A DNA stretch of 64,000 nt from Aminiphilus circumscriptus DSM 16581 (GCF_000526375.1 NZ_JAFY01000001.1:1-64000), one strand, 5' to 3'. Numbered from the stretch's first letter, positions 35,201 to 43,944 are shown. A program made the numbers and translations. The notes: a model not told the origin generated them from the letters alone.

Positions 35201-35835
35201 GGAACACCGCTTCCTTCGCCGAGGGCAACTACAGGGTCCTCGTCACCGTGAATCCCGAAAGGGCGGTGGAGGAGCTTCCGGGGCGCGCCCTGAACGAGCC
35301 CTTCGACAACAATCGCGGATGGTACGAGGTCTTCCTGCATCGCAACCAGCAAGTTCTCGCCGCGGAGTTCGCCGAAAAGGGACGCGACCTCGACGAGGCG
35401 GCTCCGAACCTCGTGGCGGGGCTCGAGATCGCGAACACCCCCGAGGACGGACACTCCTTCGATCCCGAGGAGGTTGTCCTGCTTCGGGGAAGCGTCCGGA
35501 ACGAAGGCGATGTGCCCACGAGCGACATCGTGCTCTTCTTCTTCGACGGGGACCCCGACCGGGGAGGAGCGGCCTTCGCCAGCCCCTTGATCCCTGGGAT
35601 CAAACCGAACGAAACGTACTCCCTCACGGTGCCCCACACCTTCGAAACGCCGGGGTCGCGCCGGGTGTTTCTGCGGGTGGTGCCCAAGGTGGGCGATCCT
35701 CCCGAGGACAACACGGCGACGGTCTTCGTGCCGGTGAAGGGTGATTCCGGGTCGGGGTGTTCCGTCGGTTCGGCGGGTGCGGGCACAGCGGCGCTCCTGC
35801 TCGCGTTGCCGCTCTTCCTGCTGCGCTGCCGGTGA
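32263..35835 (+). CDS. Giant surface protein: VCBS/FG-GAP propeller, Ser/Thr-rich beta region, Synergist-CTERM anchor
   Basis: The 1190-residue protein has a signal peptide (residues 42-62, SCALLLLMLVIPVRPAPA). Calcium-binding FG-GAP/VCBS loops occur at about 202 (DLDGDRAKE), 262 (DVNGDGKDE), 387 (DLDGDGRDE) and 506 (DLDGDS), implying a beta-propeller over residues 190-530. Residues 570-620 and 760-810 are alternating polar/apolar Ser/Thr-rich strands (TASAKVKASINASVEKKEQ; TTTTSSSKTSVTKRNAFAV) reminiscent of pore-forming beta-hairpins. Residues 970-1150 look like two CARDB-type Ig domains. The C-terminus (GCSVG near 1165, hydrophobic LLLALPLFLL, then RCR) matches a Synergist-type CTERM sorting signal. 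GGGAGGTG precedes the ATG. No enzyme motif was recognised. Confidence 0.75.
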   Translation: MTESAKRTRCDRESAAALPNRMSRCVVVPAGTGKLLRRRGGRILSCALLLLMLVIPVRPAPAEESGSTDPFSDGHTLLLDEEMIVLRQLYGSAPYSDVFLPNNDNFRDGEWRNLNDRHTSWTPPPPRQDGKIGKAAILVRDDKNTQYLAQVWEVPASVPGVSYVNLLLSLTPVDQHGYKAEAGRYRGYEAVRPNTVGVAAGDLDGDRAKELIVGYGHATGGTYNVEFLILSTSLPWGSPFSFVSSSIPRMDTRSAIRLAAGDVNGDGKDEFAAMYVAESGYPVVVLFDVDRARRSVRVLGVHQLDSKPQSFYYGPNGFDLAFADWEGNGRAMLACLSISSYDTPRVHLLRVDKGEAGATFSTVFTRDIWVSSFSSWLSGPFRLRAADLDGDGRDEPVIAFPVLSSPVKGVKVAVFYHAGEGHALAETTLSGLSDIGWGDMALETGSFSGKLHPTAATKNKGQAVVLHGNWMWLFSLKRQEQWASIETQSWTILSSYGSSSHLLVGDLDGDSMLLGYPTHITLENQVSPILFLNEPPKHIDRDTSGNVTNYTRQDALFIQYAQSEAESLETTNTLAVESNLGGSLGREVEGGVDLGAVTASAKVKASINASVEKKEQDMARSYLAQSTSLMGETNRDDFVLYRCHRVHLWRYPILGWFSVPEGKTREGQTYYQVSVPESSAEDQAVYFISGRNVGWYHPTHMNGNVLSYPSASGQIGDYKSENLLSGLVTLDVGGGNRSVRTIEWNSEQAREKLKSQSVFMGLDLEVQSSASAKVKIFKGDVTATATFHMDERTTTTSSSKTSVTKRNAFAVEVPALSSPLAYTITPLMYRTDKGVLKTPHLAGNIAGQTAWNARYGAAPDPALNLPRLWQYRNDTWTWLEDGDGTNPEARKIRGIFFRRKNGTDLGTSIPLGEVAVVAVRVHNFSLKDCPSVEVRAEVVPYDPQTSKTTGDPVRLESFRTPPINRWGTSRANWEEATFQWNTASFAEGNYRVLVTVNPERAVEELPGRALNEPFDNNRGWYEVFLHRNQQVLAAEFAEKGRDLDEAAPNLVAGLEIANTPEDGHSFDPEEVVLLRGSVRNEGDVPTSDIVLFFFDGDPDRGGAAFASPLIPGIKPNETYSLTVPHTFETPGSRRVFLRVVPKVGDPPEDNTATVFVPVKGDSGSGCSVGSAGAGTAALLLALPLFLLRCR

Positions 35836-35900
35836 GAAGAGCGTCCTTCGCGGCTCCGGTGCAAAGGCTCCAGGACAGACAAGAGGAAGCAACGCGGGCT

Positions 35901-35974
35901 GGCGCGACTCCCGAGGAGGTGTGACATCTCCGGGACCGGCGCGACTCCCGCAGAGGCGTGACATCTCCGGGACC
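35901..35974 (+). repeat. Tandem repeat, two 37-bp units
   Basis: GGCGCGACTCCCG opens each unit (35901 and 35938) and each ends CATCTCCGGGACC; they differ at four positions. It lies between the surface protein gene and its terminator. Confidence 0.9.
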
Positions 35975-36005
35975 CGCGCTCCCTGTGTGAGCAACGCGGA
36001 CTGAT

Positions 36006-36050
36006 GAGATCCCCGCAGGCGCATGTATTCGCCCGCGGGGATCTCGTTTT
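36006..36050 (+). terminator. Intrinsic terminator of the surface protein gene
   Basis: GAGATCCCCGC (36006-36016) pairs perfectly with GCGGGGATCTC (36035-36045) and is followed by GTTTTC. Confidence 0.8.
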
Positions 36051-36157
36051 CGCCGCCCCTGCCTGCCCCAAGGGCGCGGAGCGTTTCGCCGGAGCGGGGT
36101 GCGGGCGAAGAAAGCGGCGCATCCTTGCCGCTTCGGGCTCCGGCAGTTGTGTGCGTC

Positions 36158-37508
36158 AAGTTGTGCAAAAAGGTTTTCATGGTGTTTGGCGGCCGTCTGC
36201 GGCGATTAGCCACACTTTTCCAAGAGTGCCTTTTTGTGTTCGATCAACAGGTCCATGTTGAGGTAGCGACTGGACTCCAGCCACGCCTCGTGGGTTTCGA
36301 CGCAAAGTGCCCGTATCAGGCGCTGACATGCATCGGTGTTTGGGAAGATACGGACGACCCGGGTCCTTCTCTTGATCTCTTCGTTGAGCCGTTCCAGCAT
36401 GTTGGTTGACTTCAGATGCTTGTGATGTGCTCTGGGAAGCCGGTAGAAGGTCAGCGTCTCCTCTATGTTCTCCTCCACCCAGTCAACAAGCTTCGGATAT
36501 TTCCTCTGCCATTTGGTGATCCAGGACGTCAGATCCCGGTGGGCCTCCATAATGTCCCGGCGGTCGTAGATCCAGCGGAGTTCCTGGAGACAATCGTCAT
36601 CGGCCTTACGGGGCAGATGATCCAGAGCATTCCGCAGAAAATGGACGTAGCAACGCTGCCAAGATGCTTCGAGCAGGGTCTCTCCGATGGCCGAACGAAG
36701 TCCTGCGTGGTCGTCGGATACCACGAATTCGACACCGCGCAAACCCCGTAGCTTGAGCCCGAGAAGAAACTCTTTCCAACTGCTTGCCGTTTCACGGGGA
36801 GCCAATTCCACCGCCAAGATCTGCCGCTGCCCCTCCCGGTTGATTCCGATGGCGATCTGTACCGCCTGGGAACGGATAACTCCGTTCTCGCGAACTTTCT
36901 CGTAGCGAGCATCCAGAATCAAATACGGGTACTCTTCGTCAAGGGGACGGTTCGCAAAACGAGACAGGGCTTCATCGAGACCTTTGTTGATGGCGCTGAT
37001 GCTGCTCGCGGAAAAACGATGTCCGCACAATTCCTCGGTGATCGCCGTCACTTTGCGCGTGGACACGCCCTGCACATACATTTCCGCCAGAGCCGCCACC
37101 AATGCCTTCTCACTGCGCTGATAACGCTCGAACAGTGCCGTGGAGAATTCTCCGTTGCGGTCTCTGGGAATCCGCAGTTCCAGCTTGCCGATTCGCGTGA
37201 CCAGACTTCGGGTATAGTAGCCTGACCGATAACCCGTACGTTCTGTGTTGCGCTCATGTCGTTCGGCTCCAAGGAGTTCCGTCATTTCCCCGTCAAGGAT
37301 TTCTTGCAGCACTTCCTTCATCAGGGTCTTCAGGGCGTCCGTTTCGTTCCCGAAAAGGGCTTTCATTCCAGCGAAACGACTGCTATGCTTCTTTCCGGTC
37401 ATGGTGTATCGCCTCCTAAGGGCTAGGGTTGCTTGTGCGCTGCAGACAACCTACACCATGACCTTCTTTTTTTGAATCCCCCTCCGCAAGCACTTTTTGC
37501 ACACTCTT
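36158..37508 (-). mobile_element. Complete IS256-family insertion sequence
   Basis: One transposase gene is flanked by imperfect terminal inverted repeats: AGTTGTGCAAAAAGG at the left (36159-36173) and, read inward from the right, AGTGTGCAAAAAGTG (ending near 37508); a second shared block TCATGGTGT lies further in on both sides. I could not see a clear target duplication. The element sits between the terminator of the surface protein gene and the adenine deaminase gene. Confidence 0.8.
36206..37402 (-). CDS. IS256-family transposase
   Basis: The full-length, uninterrupted 398-residue mutator-type transposase has GYRSGYYTRSLVTRIGKLEL and RIPRDRNGEFSTALFERYQR in its N-terminal part. The DDE catalytic residues lie in ILDARYEKVRENG (first D), VVSDDHAGLRSAI (second D) and STNMLERLNEEIKRR (E); the CxxH motif is RCYVHFLRN. 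All are intact, so the element may be active. GGAGGCGATACACC precedes the ATG at 37402. No second copy is in the window. Confidence 0.95.
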   Translation of the reverse strand: MTGKKHSSRFAGMKALFGNETDALKTLMKEVLQEILDGEMTELLGAERHERNTERTGYRSGYYTRSLVTRIGKLELRIPRDRNGEFSTALFERYQRSEKALVAALAEMYVQGVSTRKVTAITEELCGHRFSASSISAINKGLDEALSRFANRPLDEEYPYLILDARYEKVRENGVIRSQAVQIAIGINREGQRQILAVELAPRETASSWKEFLLGLKLRGLRGVEFVVSDDHAGLRSAIGETLLEASWQRCYVHFLRNALDHLPRKADDDCLQELRWIYDRRDIMEAHRDLTSWITKWQRKYPKLVDWVEENIEETLTFYRLPRAHHKHLKSTNMLERLNEEIKRRTRVVRIFPNTDACQRLIRALCVETHEAWLESSRYLNMDLLIEHKKALLEKCG

Positions 37509-37752
37509 TAGAGCATAATCGCTCCGGCCTCTGGGCGGCGCGTGTGCGCCCGGGGCTGTCTTCAGGGGTGGAAGGTCTCGTTCGGGCGTCGTGACACCGG
37601 TGCTTTTGCTGTCTCCGCCCGTCGCCGGGTGCTATACTTTTCGTGATGCCCGGCGCCTGGGGCGCCCTCGTGTGTTCCGGCCCGGCCCGTCCGGCCCGGG
37701 GACTCTGGGGATTTTCCACGGCGGGGCAGCCGACTTTCGGGAGGGAAGCGCG

Positions 37753-39480
37753 ATGACGATGGCGACGTTTTTGGCGGTGGCGCGGGGGGAGCATCCCGCG
37801 GACCTCGTGCTTCGGGGGGCTCGGATCGCGAATGTCTTCACCCTGGAGTACGAGGAGGCGGAGGTGGCGCTCTGGAAGGGGCGCATCGCGGGCGTCGGAA
37901 AGGGATACCGGGGTGCGGTGGAGGAGGATCTCTCGGGGCTGGTGCTGGCGCCGGGGTTTTTCGACGGACACTGCCACATCGAGAGCACGCTCCTCACCCC
38001 CGCGGCCTTTTCGGAGCTGGCGGCGGTGCGGGGCACGGCGGCGGTGGCGGCGGACCCCCACGAGATCGCCAACACCTGCGGCCTCGCCGGAGTGGAGTAC
38101 ATGTGGCGCGAGGGGTTGGGCTGCCCGGTGGAGCTTTTCTACGCGGCTCCATCCTGCGTGCCCGCGTCACCCTTCGAGACGGCCTTCGAGACCCTGGACG
38201 CGGCGGCCCTGGCGACCTGTTTCGCCCGGGGGTGGTGCGACTCCCTGGGAGAGGTGATGAACTATCCCGCGGTGACGTCGGGGGACCCGGAGCTGTGGAG
38301 CAAGCTCTTCGCCGCGGGGTCCCGGGTGAAGTCCGGCCACGCGCCGGGGCTTTCCGGCGGGGAGCTTTGCGCCTACTGCGCGAGCGGCTGCGACTCGGAC
38401 CACGAGAGCGTCACCGCCGCGGAGGGGCTGGAAAAACTGCGCCGGGGCATGTGGCTCATGATCCGCGAGGGGGCGACGGAGCACAACCTGGAGGAGCTGG
38501 CTCCCCTCGTGGCGGCGGACGAGGCCCGGTCGAGCCGGTGCATGCTGGTGAGCGACGACCTGACGGCCCGGTATCTGCGTGACCGGGGGCACATGGACGA
38601 GAAGATCCGCCTCGCCGTGCGGCACGGCATCTCGCCCCTGGCGGCGCTGCGCATGGTGACCCTCTCTCCCGCCTCGTATTTCGGGCATCGGGACCGGGGC
38701 GCGGTGGCGCCGGGATATGTGGCGGACCTGGTGGCGGTGGACGATCTCGAATCCTGCCGGGTCCGGCGGGTGTGGAAGCACGGGCGCCTCGTGGCGGCGG
38801 AAGGGCGCCTCGCCGCCCTTGCCGTGCCCCGGGCGATGCCTCCCGCAGGAGTCCCCCTCCGGGTCGCCCTGCCGCCGGAAGAGGCCTTCTCCCCTGCCGT
38901 GCCGAAGGGTGCACGGCTCCGGGTGATCGGCCTCCGCCCCGGGCAGGTGGTGACGGAGCACCGCGTCGTGGAGCCGTCGGTCCGGGACGGACGGGCGGTT
39001 CCGGAGGCGGCGCGGGATCTGGCGCTCCTCGCCGTGCTGGAGAAGAACCGGGGAACGGGGCGTCTTGCCCTCGGATTCGTCCAGGGGCTCGGGCTTCGCG
39101 AGGGGGCGCTGGGATCCTCCGTGGCCCACGACGCGCACAACTTCGTCGCCGCGGGCATGGATGCGGGATCCGTCCGGCGCGCCCTGGCGGCACTCGTCGC
39201 CGCGGGGGGCGGCCTGGTTGCCGTGCGGGGGGACGAGGTGCTGGCGTCGCTGTCGCTTTCCGTGGGGGGGCTCATGCACGCCGGAACGGCGGAGGAGGTC
39301 GTGGCGGGGCTCGACGCCGTGGAAGCCGCGGCGGCCCGGCTTGGAACGCCCCTCGATCACCCCTTCATGGCCATGAGCTTTCTCTGCCTCTCCGTGATTC
39401 CCGAGCTGAAGCTCGCCGACACGGGATACGTGGATTTGTCGAGGGGCGGAGCGCAGTCGCTCTTCGTGGAAGGAGCGTGA
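37753..39480 (+). CDS. ade: Adenine deaminase
   Basis: The 575-residue amidohydrolase converts adenine to hypoxanthine and ammonia. Metal-binding motifs are GFFDGHCHIESTLLTPAAF (about residues 73-91), DPHEIANTCG, and the VKSGHAPGLSGGELCAYCA segment, followed by CDSDHESVTAAEGLEKLRRG and VSDDLTARYLRDRGHMD. Length is normal for this family. The ATG at 37753 has GGAGGGAAG upstream. The gene is followed by a purine permease on the same strand (322 bp gap), so uptake and deamination of adenine are probably linked as purine salvage or nitrogen source. A long ORF prefix from 37591 is not needed. Confidence 0.93.
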   Translation: MTMATFLAVARGEHPADLVLRGARIANVFTLEYEEAEVALWKGRIAGVGKGYRGAVEEDLSGLVLAPGFFDGHCHIESTLLTPAAFSELAAVRGTAAVAADPHEIANTCGLAGVEYMWREGLGCPVELFYAAPSCVPASPFETAFETLDAAALATCFARGWCDSLGEVMNYPAVTSGDPELWSKLFAAGSRVKSGHAPGLSGGELCAYCASGCDSDHESVTAAEGLEKLRRGMWLMIREGATEHNLEELAPLVAADEARSSRCMLVSDDLTARYLRDRGHMDEKIRLAVRHGISPLAALRMVTLSPASYFGHRDRGAVAPGYVADLVAVDDLESCRVRRVWKHGRLVAAEGRLAALAVPRAMPPAGVPLRVALPPEEAFSPAVPKGARLRVIGLRPGQVVTEHRVVEPSVRDGRAVPEAARDLALLAVLEKNRGTGRLALGFVQGLGLREGALGSSVAHDAHNFVAAGMDAGSVRRALAALVAAGGGLVAVRGDEVLASLSLSVGGLMHAGTAEEVVAGLDAVEAAAARLGTPLDHPFMAMSFLCLSVIPELKLADTGYVDLSRGGAQSLFVEGA

Positions 39481-39737
39481 GGAGCATCCGCGGAGAGGAA
39501 TGGCGGGGAGGACGAGCGTGGCATGGAACGCGAAGGAAGCGGCGCGGGAGAACGCGGAGATGGTGCGCACGGTGCAAAGACATGCCCTGAAGCGCGTCCG
39601 GACCACGGATGCACCGAAAAAGGGCACGGACGGCGGAAGAACCGCGCTTGAAAAATGGCGCCCGGCGCGGAAACGGCTGTGCACAGCGGACGCCAGCCGG
39701 GGGAACCGCAAGAACCGAACGTGTCGGGAAATCCGGG

Positions 39738-39788
39738 CCGCAGGCCGAGAACATTTTCTGAAAACATCTTCTGAAAAAACATTTTTTT
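39738..39788 (+). repeat. Imperfect AT-rich direct repeats before the permease gene
   Basis: ACATTTTCTGAAA, ACATCTTCTGAAAA and ACATTTTTTTGA follow one another directly upstream of the permease ribosome site. The remaining 39481-39737 stretch shows no gene I can support. Confidence 0.4.
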
Positions 39789-39802
39789 GAGGAGGGAATC
39801 GC

Positions 39803-41104
39803 ATGCTGTCCTGGCTCGAACGCCGTTTCTCCGTCCGTGAGGCGGGGAGTGACGGCAAGACGGAAATTCTCGCGGGCATCACCACCTTCATGACCATGGC
39901 CTATATCATCTTCGTGAATCCGAGCATCCTCTCCAACACGGGCATGCCCTTCGGCCCGCTCATGGTGGCCACCTGTCTGGCCAGCGCCCTGGCCACGCTC
40001 TGCATGGCCTTTCTCGCCAACTATCCCATCGCCCTGGCCCCCGGCATGGGACTCAACGCCTTCTTCGCCTTCGGAGTGGTGCTCGGCATGGGCATCTCCT
40101 GGGAGGTGGCGCTGGCGGCGATCTTCCTCGAAGGGGTGCTCTTCATCCTTCTCACCATGACCCGCCTGCGGGAGAGCATCGTCAACGGCATTCCCAAGTC
40201 CCTGAAGATCGGCATCTCCGCGGGGATCGGGCTCTTCATCGCCTTCATCGGCCTTCAGAGCGCGGGGATCATCGTGAAGAACGACGCGGTGCTCGTGGGG
40301 CTGGGGGATCTCAAGAGCACGCCGGTGCTCCTTGCCTTTCTCGGGTTCTTCCTCATGGTGGCCCTTGAGGCGCGGAAGGTGCGCGGCTCCATCCTGCTGG
40401 GAATTCTGGCCATCACGGCCCTCTCGGTGGTTCTGGGCGTGAGCAAGGCCCCGGAGGGAATCGTCTCCCTGCCGCCCTCCATCGCGCCCATCTTCGGCAA
40501 GATGGATTTCTCCATGGTGGGGAACGCGAATTTCTGGATCGTCCTCTTCTCCTTCTTCTTCGTGGATTTCTTCGACACCGTGGGCACCCTCGTGGGTGTC
40601 ACGAACCGGGCGGGCATGCTCGACGCCAAAGGACAGCTCCCCCGGGCGCAGCAGGCCCTTCTCGCGGATGCCATCGGCACCACCGCCGGAGCCGTGCTCG
40701 GCACCTCCACCGTGACCTCCTACGTGGAGAGCGCCTCCGGCGTGGAGCAGGGAGGGCGCACGGGGCTCACCGCTCTGGTGACGGCACTCCTCTTCCTCGC
40801 GGCGCTCTTCTTCTCTCCCCTGGTCTCCATCGTCCCCGCCTGCGCGACCGCACCGGCGCTGATCCTGGTGGGCATCTTCATGATGATGGGCCTGCGGGAA
40901 CTCGATTTCGACGACTGGACGGATTTCGTTCCCGCCTGCGTGGCGCTGCTGGTCATGCCCTTCTCCTACAGCATCGCCCACGGCATCGAGTTCGGCATCA
41001 TCTCCTTCGTGGTGCTCAAGCTCGCCACGGGAAAGACGAAGGAGGCGAGCCCCCTGATGATCGGGCTCTGCCTCGTGTTTCTCGCCAAGGAAATCTTCGT
41101 CTGA
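39803..41104 (+). CDS. NCS2-family purine permease (adenine/hypoxanthine type)
   Basis: A 433-residue, 14-helix nucleobase transporter of the AzgA-like branch: EILAGITTFMTMAYIIFVNP (helix 1), ANYPIALAPGMGLNAFFAF (helix 3 with the substrate-site motif) and FFFVDFFDTVGTLVGVTNRA (helix 8), then GTSTVTSYVESASGVEQGG (helix 10 motif). These motifs are typical of adenine/guanine/hypoxanthine carriers driven by H+. Adjacent ade strongly suggests adenine or hypoxanthine as substrate. The gene starts 13 bp after the TTTTTTT run, with GAGGAGGGAA as ribosome site. Confidence 0.92.
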   Translation: MLSWLERRFSVREAGSDGKTEILAGITTFMTMAYIIFVNPSILSNTGMPFGPLMVATCLASALATLCMAFLANYPIALAPGMGLNAFFAFGVVLGMGISWEVALAAIFLEGVLFILLTMTRLRESIVNGIPKSLKIGISAGIGLFIAFIGLQSAGIIVKNDAVLVGLGDLKSTPVLLAFLGFFLMVALEARKVRGSILLGILAITALSVVLGVSKAPEGIVSLPPSIAPIFGKMDFSMVGNANFWIVLFSFFFVDFFDTVGTLVGVTNRAGMLDAKGQLPRAQQALLADAIGTTAGAVLGTSTVTSYVESASGVEQGGRTGLTALVTALLFLAALFFSPLVSIVPACATAPALILVGIFMMMGLRELDFDDWTDFVPACVALLVMPFSYSIAHGIEFGIISFVVLKLATGKTKEASPLMIGLCLVFLAKEIFV

Positions 41105-41210
41105 CGACGGATTTCTCCGGCGCGCCCGGAGAGGGACCCGGGCGCTCCCGGTTTCGGGATTCCGGCCCCGGAGGCGGAAGCGCGTGCAAGACAAGGCGGA
41201 ACGAGCGACG

Positions 41211-41256
41211 AGCGCGGTGTTTTTTCGGGGTTACCCGGAAAAACACCGCGCTTTCT
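41211..41256 (+). terminator. Intrinsic terminator after the purine permease gene
   Basis: AGCGCGGTGTTTTTTCGGG (41211-41229) pairs with CCCGGAAAAACACCGCGCT (41234-41252) with one bulge, followed by TTCT. Confidence 0.75.
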
Positions 41257-41315
41257 GTATGAAGACGTTGTGCGCTGACCGCGCTGTCTGGTTGCCGTGC
41301 CGTCCCTCGCCCTCG

Positions 41316-41603
41316 ATGACGGCGAACGGAGCGCTGCAGCACCACGAGCGCTGGGACGGCAGGGGATACCCCGAAGGGCGCCGGGGGGAGGAGATCGATC
41401 TTTTCGCCCGCATCACCTGCGTGGCGGACGTGTTCGACGCCCTCACGCACCGGCGGGTCTACAAGTCGGCCTGGTCGCTCGAGGAAACCCTGGCTTTTCT
41501 GCGGCAAGAGGAGGAGCGGCACTTCGATCCCCAGGTGGTGGACTGCTTCTTCGCCAGCCTTGAGGAGATCCTCGCGGTCTTCCGAGCCTATCCGGACGAC
41601 TGA
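41316..41603 (+). pseudogene. HD-GYP domain remnant (C-terminal half only)
   Basis: The frame encodes the back half of an HD-GYP domain: LQHHERWDGRGYPEGRRG, ITCVADVFDALTHRRVYKSA and WSLEETLAFLRQEEERHFDP. The N-terminal half with the HDxGK metal site is missing; upstream sequence is a terminator and nothing family-like. It lacks a ribosome site and cannot be active, so it is a gene fragment. It is most like the intact HD-GYP protein at 29762-31813 in this segment. Its end overlaps the convergent kinase gene by 16 bp. Confidence 0.75.
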
Positions 41604-43594
41604 GCCCGGCGGGGTGATTCCACGGGAAAGACCACGGTGGCGGAAAAGCCGCCGTCACTTGTGAAGGTTGCCGTGCCGTCGAGCTGTCGTGCGAGCCCCC
41701 GCACCAGGGTGAACCCCAGGCCGGAGCGGATTCGGCCAGTGTCGATGCCGGGAGGGAGCCCTACGCCGTTGTCCGCCACGGAAAGCCGCACCGATCCGTT
41801 TTCCACGGCGAGGTGGATCTTTAGCCGCGGTTCCGCCCCCGGCGCTCCGTCCTCTGCCGTCGGGGCGATCCCGGGTTCCGGGGATGGCCAGGCGTACTTG
41901 AGAGCGTTGGTGACCAGCTCGTTGACGATGAGAGCACAGGGAACGGCCCGGTGCAGGGAAAGCCGCACCGAAGCGGCGGTGACGGAGACCCGGGGCGGAC
42001 GGGTCTGGGCGATGGAGAGGATGAGCCGCACCAGCTCGTCCAGGTAGTCCCCCATCTCCACGGCGCCGAGGTTCTTCCGGCCATAGAGGTGCTCGTGGAG
42101 AAGTCCCATGGTCCGCACCCGAGAGAGGGTCTGGTTGAGCGCCTCCAGGGCCTGGGAGTCCGTCACGCTCCCCATCTGGAGGGAGATGAGGCTTCCCACG
42201 ACGGCGAGGTTGTTCTTCACCCGGTGATGGATTTCCCGAAGAAGTGTCTCTTTCTCCGCCAGCGATTCCTGCAGTGCCCGCTCCAGGGTCTTCTCCGCCG
42301 TCACGTCCGTGAAGAAGCTCTCCAGTTCGCCCCTCTCCCGGTCCACGCGCCCGCTCACGGAGATCCAGAGGGGCTTGCCGAAACGGTTCCGCCGTTCGAG
42401 GACGATGTTGCGGTTCCGCCCTTCCTCCAGCTCCTTCAGGTAAAAGGCACGATTCTCGGGGTTCGCGTAGCTCGCGAGCGTGTCGAACTCCCGGAGAAAA
42501 TGTTCCCGGTTCTCGTAGCCGAAGATGCGCGCCGCCTCGTCGTTGGCGTCGAGGGTGCGCCCGTCCTTTGCGATGACGCGCACGATGCCCAGGGGGGCCA
42601 GGTCGAAGAGGGTGCGGTAGGTCCTCTCCCGAGCCTGCAGTTCCTCCCGGAGCAGGGCATTGCGCATCGCCAGGGAGACCGTGCCGAGAAGGCGGTAAAG
42701 CTCGTGCAGGGTGTACGCGTCGAGGAAACGCGGCACGTCGAGAAAGGCCAGAAACAGCACGCCCAGCATGCGCTCCTGGTCCGCCAGGGGGTAGACCAGC
42801 GCCGAGGCGATGCGATTCGTCCCCGGCAGATCGACGAAATAGGGCGAATGGGGATAGTCCCGGACGTAGAGGGGTTCTCCCGTGCGCAAGACCTGTCCTG
42901 CGGCGCCGTCGTGTTCGGAGAAGGACAGACCGACGAAGGGGCGCAGGATTCCCGAGGCGGCGCGGATCACATTGCGCTTTGTTTCCCGGTCCCAGACGCA
43001 GACCGAGACGTGTTCCGTGTTGAGCAGGTCGCCCAGGTGGCGGCACGCCGTGTCGAGCAGGGCGTCCGGCTCCAGATGTTTCAGCAGGCTTTCCGAGATG
43101 GCGTAGATGGTCGAAAGCTGGGCGTTTATGTGGCGGAGTCGGGCCTCCTCCATGACGCGGCCGGTGATGTCCGTCAACGTCGCCGCGGCGAGGGGCTCCG
43201 GGAGGAGATCCTCCAGGATGCTCAGAGAGACGAGGAAGGTGCGGCACTGGCCGTCCGCGCAGAAGATCTCCGACTCGAAGGCGAGGGAGTCCCGGAAGGT
43301 AAAGAGCTTCCGGAGGTGCCGTCGCCAGTGCATCGTCTCGGTGGAGCCCAGAAGCACCGAAACGGGCCTGCCCGTCAGGTCCTTGGCGCGAAAGCCTCCC
43401 AGAGCGGCGAAGGCGTTGTTCGCCAGGACGAAATGTCCCCGGGCGTCCAGAAGGAAACGGGGTGTCTCCTCCAGGAAGAAGAGGCGCTCCGTCAATGAGG
43501 AAGAGAGCGAACGGTCTTGGTTTTCTCCCTGAAAGGGCGTGTCCTGGTTGTTTTCGCGGGACGGTGGTTCGGGGTCGAAACCGTTTCCCGTCAC
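41588..43594 (-). CDS. Orphan sensor histidine kinase with PAS-GAF-PAS input
   Basis: The 668-residue protein has no membrane helix. Domains in order: PAS (about 40-150; FVLANNAFAALGGFRAKDLT), GAF (about 165-315; LNTEHVSVCVWDRE), PAS (about 330-440; IVRVIAKDGRTLDANDEAAR), then a HisKA_2 phosphoacceptor (LLREIHHRVKNNLAVVGSL, with the phospho-His) and an HATPase_c domain (IVNELVTNALKYAW, ADNGVGLP, GLGFTLVRGL). This is the kinase class often found in soluble light/redox/ligand sensors. No response regulator is next to it. GTG at 43594 has GGGGGA six bases upstream; the upstream GTG at 43618 has none. Signal and output unknown. Confidence 0.88.
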   Translation of the reverse strand: MTGNGFDPEPPSRENNQDTPFQGENQDRSLSSSLTERLFFLEETPRFLLDARGHFVLANNAFAALGGFRAKDLTGRPVSVLLGSTETMHWRRHLRKLFTFRDSLAFESEIFCADGQCRTFLVSLSILEDLLPEPLAAATLTDITGRVMEEARLRHINAQLSTIYAISESLLKHLEPDALLDTACRHLGDLLNTEHVSVCVWDRETKRNVIRAASGILRPFVGLSFSEHDGAAGQVLRTGEPLYVRDYPHSPYFVDLPGTNRIASALVYPLADQERMLGVLFLAFLDVPRFLDAYTLHELYRLLGTVSLAMRNALLREELQARERTYRTLFDLAPLGIVRVIAKDGRTLDANDEAARIFGYENREHFLREFDTLASYANPENRAFYLKELEEGRNRNIVLERRNRFGKPLWISVSGRVDRERGELESFFTDVTAEKTLERALQESLAEKETLLREIHHRVKNNLAVVGSLISLQMGSVTDSQALEALNQTLSRVRTMGLLHEHLYGRKNLGAVEMGDYLDELVRLILSIAQTRPPRVSVTAASVRLSLHRAVPCALIVNELVTNALKYAWPSPEPGIAPTAEDGAPGAEPRLKIHLAVENGSVRLSVADNGVGLPPGIDTGRIRSGLGFTLVRGLARQLDGTATFTSDGGFSATVVFPVESPRRAQSSG

Positions 43595-43944
43595 GATGGA
43601 TCCCCCTTTTTTCTCCACGAAACGAGGAAGGCGGTGTGGTGTCTGAACGGGTCATCGGAAAAAACGGAGGGCGCGCAGCACCCTGTCGCCGTCCACCTTC
43701 TCCTGTGCCTCTTTAGAGGACCATAGCACACTTCTTCGAAGGGGTCAATTGTGTACTCTTTTGACGTCTCCAAAGTGCCGGCTTTCGAAGCGTTTCCGGA
43801 ATTGCCTCGAAGGAACAGTTCCGTGGAAGGAAGGAATCGTGAAAAGCACGTCCTTCCACGTTTCGCGAAAACGGCGGGAGGTGCATTCCTTCGTCCCTGC
43901 TTCAACCATGGTGATGTCCCTGTCACGTTCCGCGAAAAACAGAA

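Noticed and set aside
36158-37508. Target duplication of the IS256 element
   Set aside because: The flanks show no convincing matching 8-9 bp, so none is claimed.
39500-39790. 96-residue frame between ade and the purine permease
   Set aside because: Basic, low-complexity and ends in an AT-rich repeat; no ribosome site.
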